Assembly (NCBI GenBank): GCA_947627655.1
Contig: CANQWW010000005.1
Location: 1-44,747, forward strand
Origin: an uncultured Acinetobacter sp.
GTDB taxonomy: Bacteria > Pseudomonadota > Gammaproteobacteria > Pseudomonadales > Moraxellaceae
DNA length: 44,747 nt
Reading direction: 5' to 3'
Shown here: one piece after another, positions 43,015-44,747 of the stretch
Layout of the letters: each line of letters opens with the position of its first letter
How positions within the stretch are numbered: position 1 is the first letter of the stretch
The notes under the pieces: model-generated
Seen by the model: only the letters and a program-made list of their open reading frames with translations
Told to the model about the DNA's origin: nothing
Database searches by the model: none
Made by a program: the position numbers and the translations under genes

Positions 43015-43167
43015 GCAATTCCCCAAAGTTCCCTATAATTAGAGTTTGTTATTAATCAATTTTTAATTAGTCGATATGTAATCATAGTTATAGCTTTATG
43101 TAAATAAAGGTAAGCTAAATGTTTTGTATGCTAGTTTATCTAAATATAAGAATGGGAAAAATCAAAA

Positions 43168-44544
43168 ATGTACGACCTCATCATTATTGGCGCGGGTACA
43201 GCCGGTATTACTGCCTATAAAGAAGCCATTAAGCATACCCAAAATATTTTAGTGATTAATGAAGGTTCTTGGGGAACCACCTGTGCCCGGGTCGGCTGTA
43301 TGCCCAGCAAAACACTGATTGCTTCAGCCAACCGTATGCATGCTATTCAACATGCTCAAGACTTGGCATTAATTACTGAAACATCTATTGATACATCGAA
43401 TGTCATGTCACGTGTTAAAACTTGGCGTGATTTCTTCGTACAATCAACCTTAAAAGAAGTCGAGCAATGGCCAAGTCATCATAAACTTTCTGGCAAAGCT
43501 AAATTTATTGACTCCCAGACCATTGAAGTTGAGGGTCAGACTTATCAGGCCAAGAGCTTTATTCTTGCAGTAGGCTCTCGTTCAAATATTGATGAAAAAC
43601 AAAAACAGAATCTAGATCATCGATTACTCACTTCAGATCAGATATTTGATCTGGATAGATTACCGCGGTCTTTAGCAGTAATCGGTAGCGGTGTCATCGC
43701 CATTGAACTTGCTCAAGCTATGCAACGATTAGGTGTAGAAACTACTATCTTTGCGCGTAGTCAAAAAGTTGGAATCCTCACCAGTCCTTATTTACAGGAA
43801 ATTGCACAGCGCCAGCTAAGCACAGAATTAAATATTAAGTTTAAGACTGTACCCGATAAGATGATACGACATGAGGATGCAGTGCAGCTAAGTTATAGTG
43901 AAAATGGTAAAACTGAGACCATTACAGTCGATTATGTCCTTTCAGCCACCGGACGTAGTAGCAATCTAGATCAGTTAGGATTAGATAAGATTGATGCGAG
44001 CTATACCGATATTAAAAAACTGCCAATCGACTCTGAAACCAAACAACTTGGCAATTATCCAATATTTATTGTTGGAGATGCTGGCTATGATGCGCCTGTA
44101 CAACATGAGGCAGCCCATTCAGGCAAAAGCGTAGTTAAAAATTGTCTGAATTACCCTGAAATAAAATCCATTCCAAAACTCCCCTCTCTAGCAATTGTCT
44201 TCTGTCAACCGGAAATGGCCTTAGTAGGACAGAACCATCAGCAATTAGAAAAGTCAGGACTTGAATTCATTACCGGTGCTGTATCTTATGAAAAACAAGG
44301 TCGTGCTCAAATTGAAACCAATAATTATGGTGCCGTAGAGCTCTATGTAGAAAAATCCACACGGAAATTATTAGGAGCTGAACTGTTTTGCCCTGAAGCA
44401 GAGCATTTTGCCCACATGCTGGTCTGGTTAATTGGAGAAGAATTAACAATTGATGAAATGCTAGCCAAGCCATTCTATCATCCAACCTTAGAAGAAGGCT
44501 TACGCACTGCGCTGAAACATGCACGTCGGCAACTAAGAAATTAA
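43168..44544 (+). CDS. Dihydrolipoamide-dehydrogenase-like flavoprotein disulfide reductase
   Basis: This 458-residue class I pyridine nucleotide-disulfide oxidoreductase has FAD-binding DLIIIGAGTAGITAYKEA (residues 3-20) and the redox disulfide in TTCARVGCMPSKT (residues 36-48, spacing CX4C). The NAD(P) loop is AVIGSGVIAIELAQAMQ near 172. ATGR, VGDAGYD and the active-site His-Glu of FYHPTLEEGL follow near 435. The CX4C and HPTxEE residues are complete. No E1 or E2 genes of a 2-oxoacid complex adjoin it, so its partner is unknown; soluble-transhydrogenase or dihydrolipoamide roles are possible. A ribosome-site-like GGGAA precedes ATG by about 11 bases. Confidence 0.88.
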   Translation: MYDLIIIGAGTAGITAYKEAIKHTQNILVINEGSWGTTCARVGCMPSKTLIASANRMHAIQHAQDLALITETSIDTSNVMSRVKTWRDFFVQSTLKEVEQWPSHHKLSGKAKFIDSQTIEVEGQTYQAKSFILAVGSRSNIDEKQKQNLDHRLLTSDQIFDLDRLPRSLAVIGSGVIAIELAQAMQRLGVETTIFARSQKVGILTSPYLQEIAQRQLSTELNIKFKTVPDKMIRHEDAVQLSYSENGKTETITVDYVLSATGRSSNLDQLGLDKIDASYTDIKKLPIDSETKQLGNYPIFIVGDAGYDAPVQHEAAHSGKSVVKNCLNYPEIKSIPKLPSLAIVFCQPEMALVGQNHQQLEKSGLEFITGAVSYEKQGRAQIETNNYGAVELYVEKSTRKLLGAELFCPEAEHFAHMLVWLIGEELTIDEMLAKPFYHPTLEEGLRTALKHARRQLRN

Positions 44545-44651
44545 ATTTTACTAGCGTTTTAACCTAGCAGAGAAAGATAGGTTCGTATTTATCGCTCTGC
44601 TATTTATCTTCTCTACCTAACTACAAAATTAAATAACAAATTTTCAGACAT

Positions 44652-44684
44652 AAAAAAAGCCCCTGCTATATGCAGGGGCTTTTT
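44652..44684 (-). terminator. Terminator of the rRNA operon
   Basis: AAAAAGCCCCTGC / GCAGGGGCTTTTT (44654-44666, 44672-44684) with a TATAT loop lies 10 bases beyond the 3' end of the 5S gene on the minus strand. It could also terminate the convergent flavoprotein gene. Confidence 0.85.
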
Positions 44685-44694
44685 AGGAATAATG

Positions 44695-44747
44695 AGCTGG
44701 CGATGACTTACTCTCACATGGGTAACCCCACACTACCATCAGCGCAA
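44695..44747 (-). rRNA. rrf: 5S ribosomal RNA, 3' part (5' part outside window)
   Basis: Read on the minus strand, the last 53 bases give the 3' half of a gammaproteobacterial 5S rRNA: GCGCTGATGGTAGTGTGGGG, then a CCCATGTGAGAGTA stretch and the 3' end CATCGCCAGCT. The order fits the end of an rRNA operon entering from the right and terminated at 44652-44684. The similarity to Acinetobacter 5S is from memory. Confidence 0.92.

Noticed and set aside
42820..43026. Separate 68-residue protein with a lipoprotein signal
   Set aside because: It is the 5' end of the large lipoprotein read out of frame after the poly-G tract, not an independent gene.

Overview
The window looks like a chromosomal segment of an Acinetobacter-type gammaproteobacterium (Moraxellaceae). 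The genus call is an inference. It rests on the gene set (rlmD-relA, a GacS/BarA hybrid kinase, split pntAA/pntAB/pntB, the yciB-yciI pair, coaBC next to radC) and on the 3' part of a 5S rRNA gene at the right edge. I saw no transposase, integrase, CRISPR array or tRNA gene.

Positions 1-9190 (minus strand) are most of an aryl polyene (APE) type pigment operon. From its promoter near 9252-9281 it runs leftward: a ketosynthase-like protein, a PlsC-type acyltransferase, two acyl carrier proteins, a small membrane protein, an AMP-ligase fused to an ApeI-like dehydratase, a glycosyltransferase, an LpxL-like acyltransferase, a ruined aromatic ammonia-lyase, a hotdog thioesterase, a LolA-like carrier and an MMPL exporter cut by the window edge. 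Most junctions overlap or are under 25 bases. The true ketosynthases, ketoreductase and second dehydratase would be expected further left.

Positions 9421-14924 (minus strand) hold cysM, a DEDD exonuclease, rlmD and relA. From 15286 the plus strand carries gacS, a crotonase / beta-hydroxyacid dehydrogenase / hydroxypyruvate isomerase trio and rsfS. The split transhydrogenase genes pntAA-pntAB-pntB follow on the minus strand, then a 937-base gene-poor gap. Next come an MFS exporter, a stand-alone HEPN-domain gene, dusA, a small lipoprotein, coaBC, radC, a frameshifted bestrophin-type channel gene, a PHP phosphoesterase (rnm), yciB-yciI, a small membrane protein and mnmC.

The right end (36936-44747) holds a rhodanese, yajQ, two hotdog thioesterases, trxC and an alpha/beta hydrolase with Asn at the expected nucleophile position. 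It also holds a compact three-gene unit: a cytosolic DUF442 protein, an exported DUF442 paralogue and a 34-residue lipoprotein, joined by two 8-base overlaps. Beyond it lie a large surface lipoprotein whose frame is broken in a run of 14 G, an orphan dihydrolipoamide-dehydrogenase-like flavoprotein and the 5S rRNA end.

The most notable signals are the poly-G tract directly after the lipobox cysteine (a likely phase switch, currently OFF), the ammonia-lyase remnant in the pigment operon, the single-base bestrophin frameshift, the HEPN protein with an RX4H motif and the DUF442 cassette.
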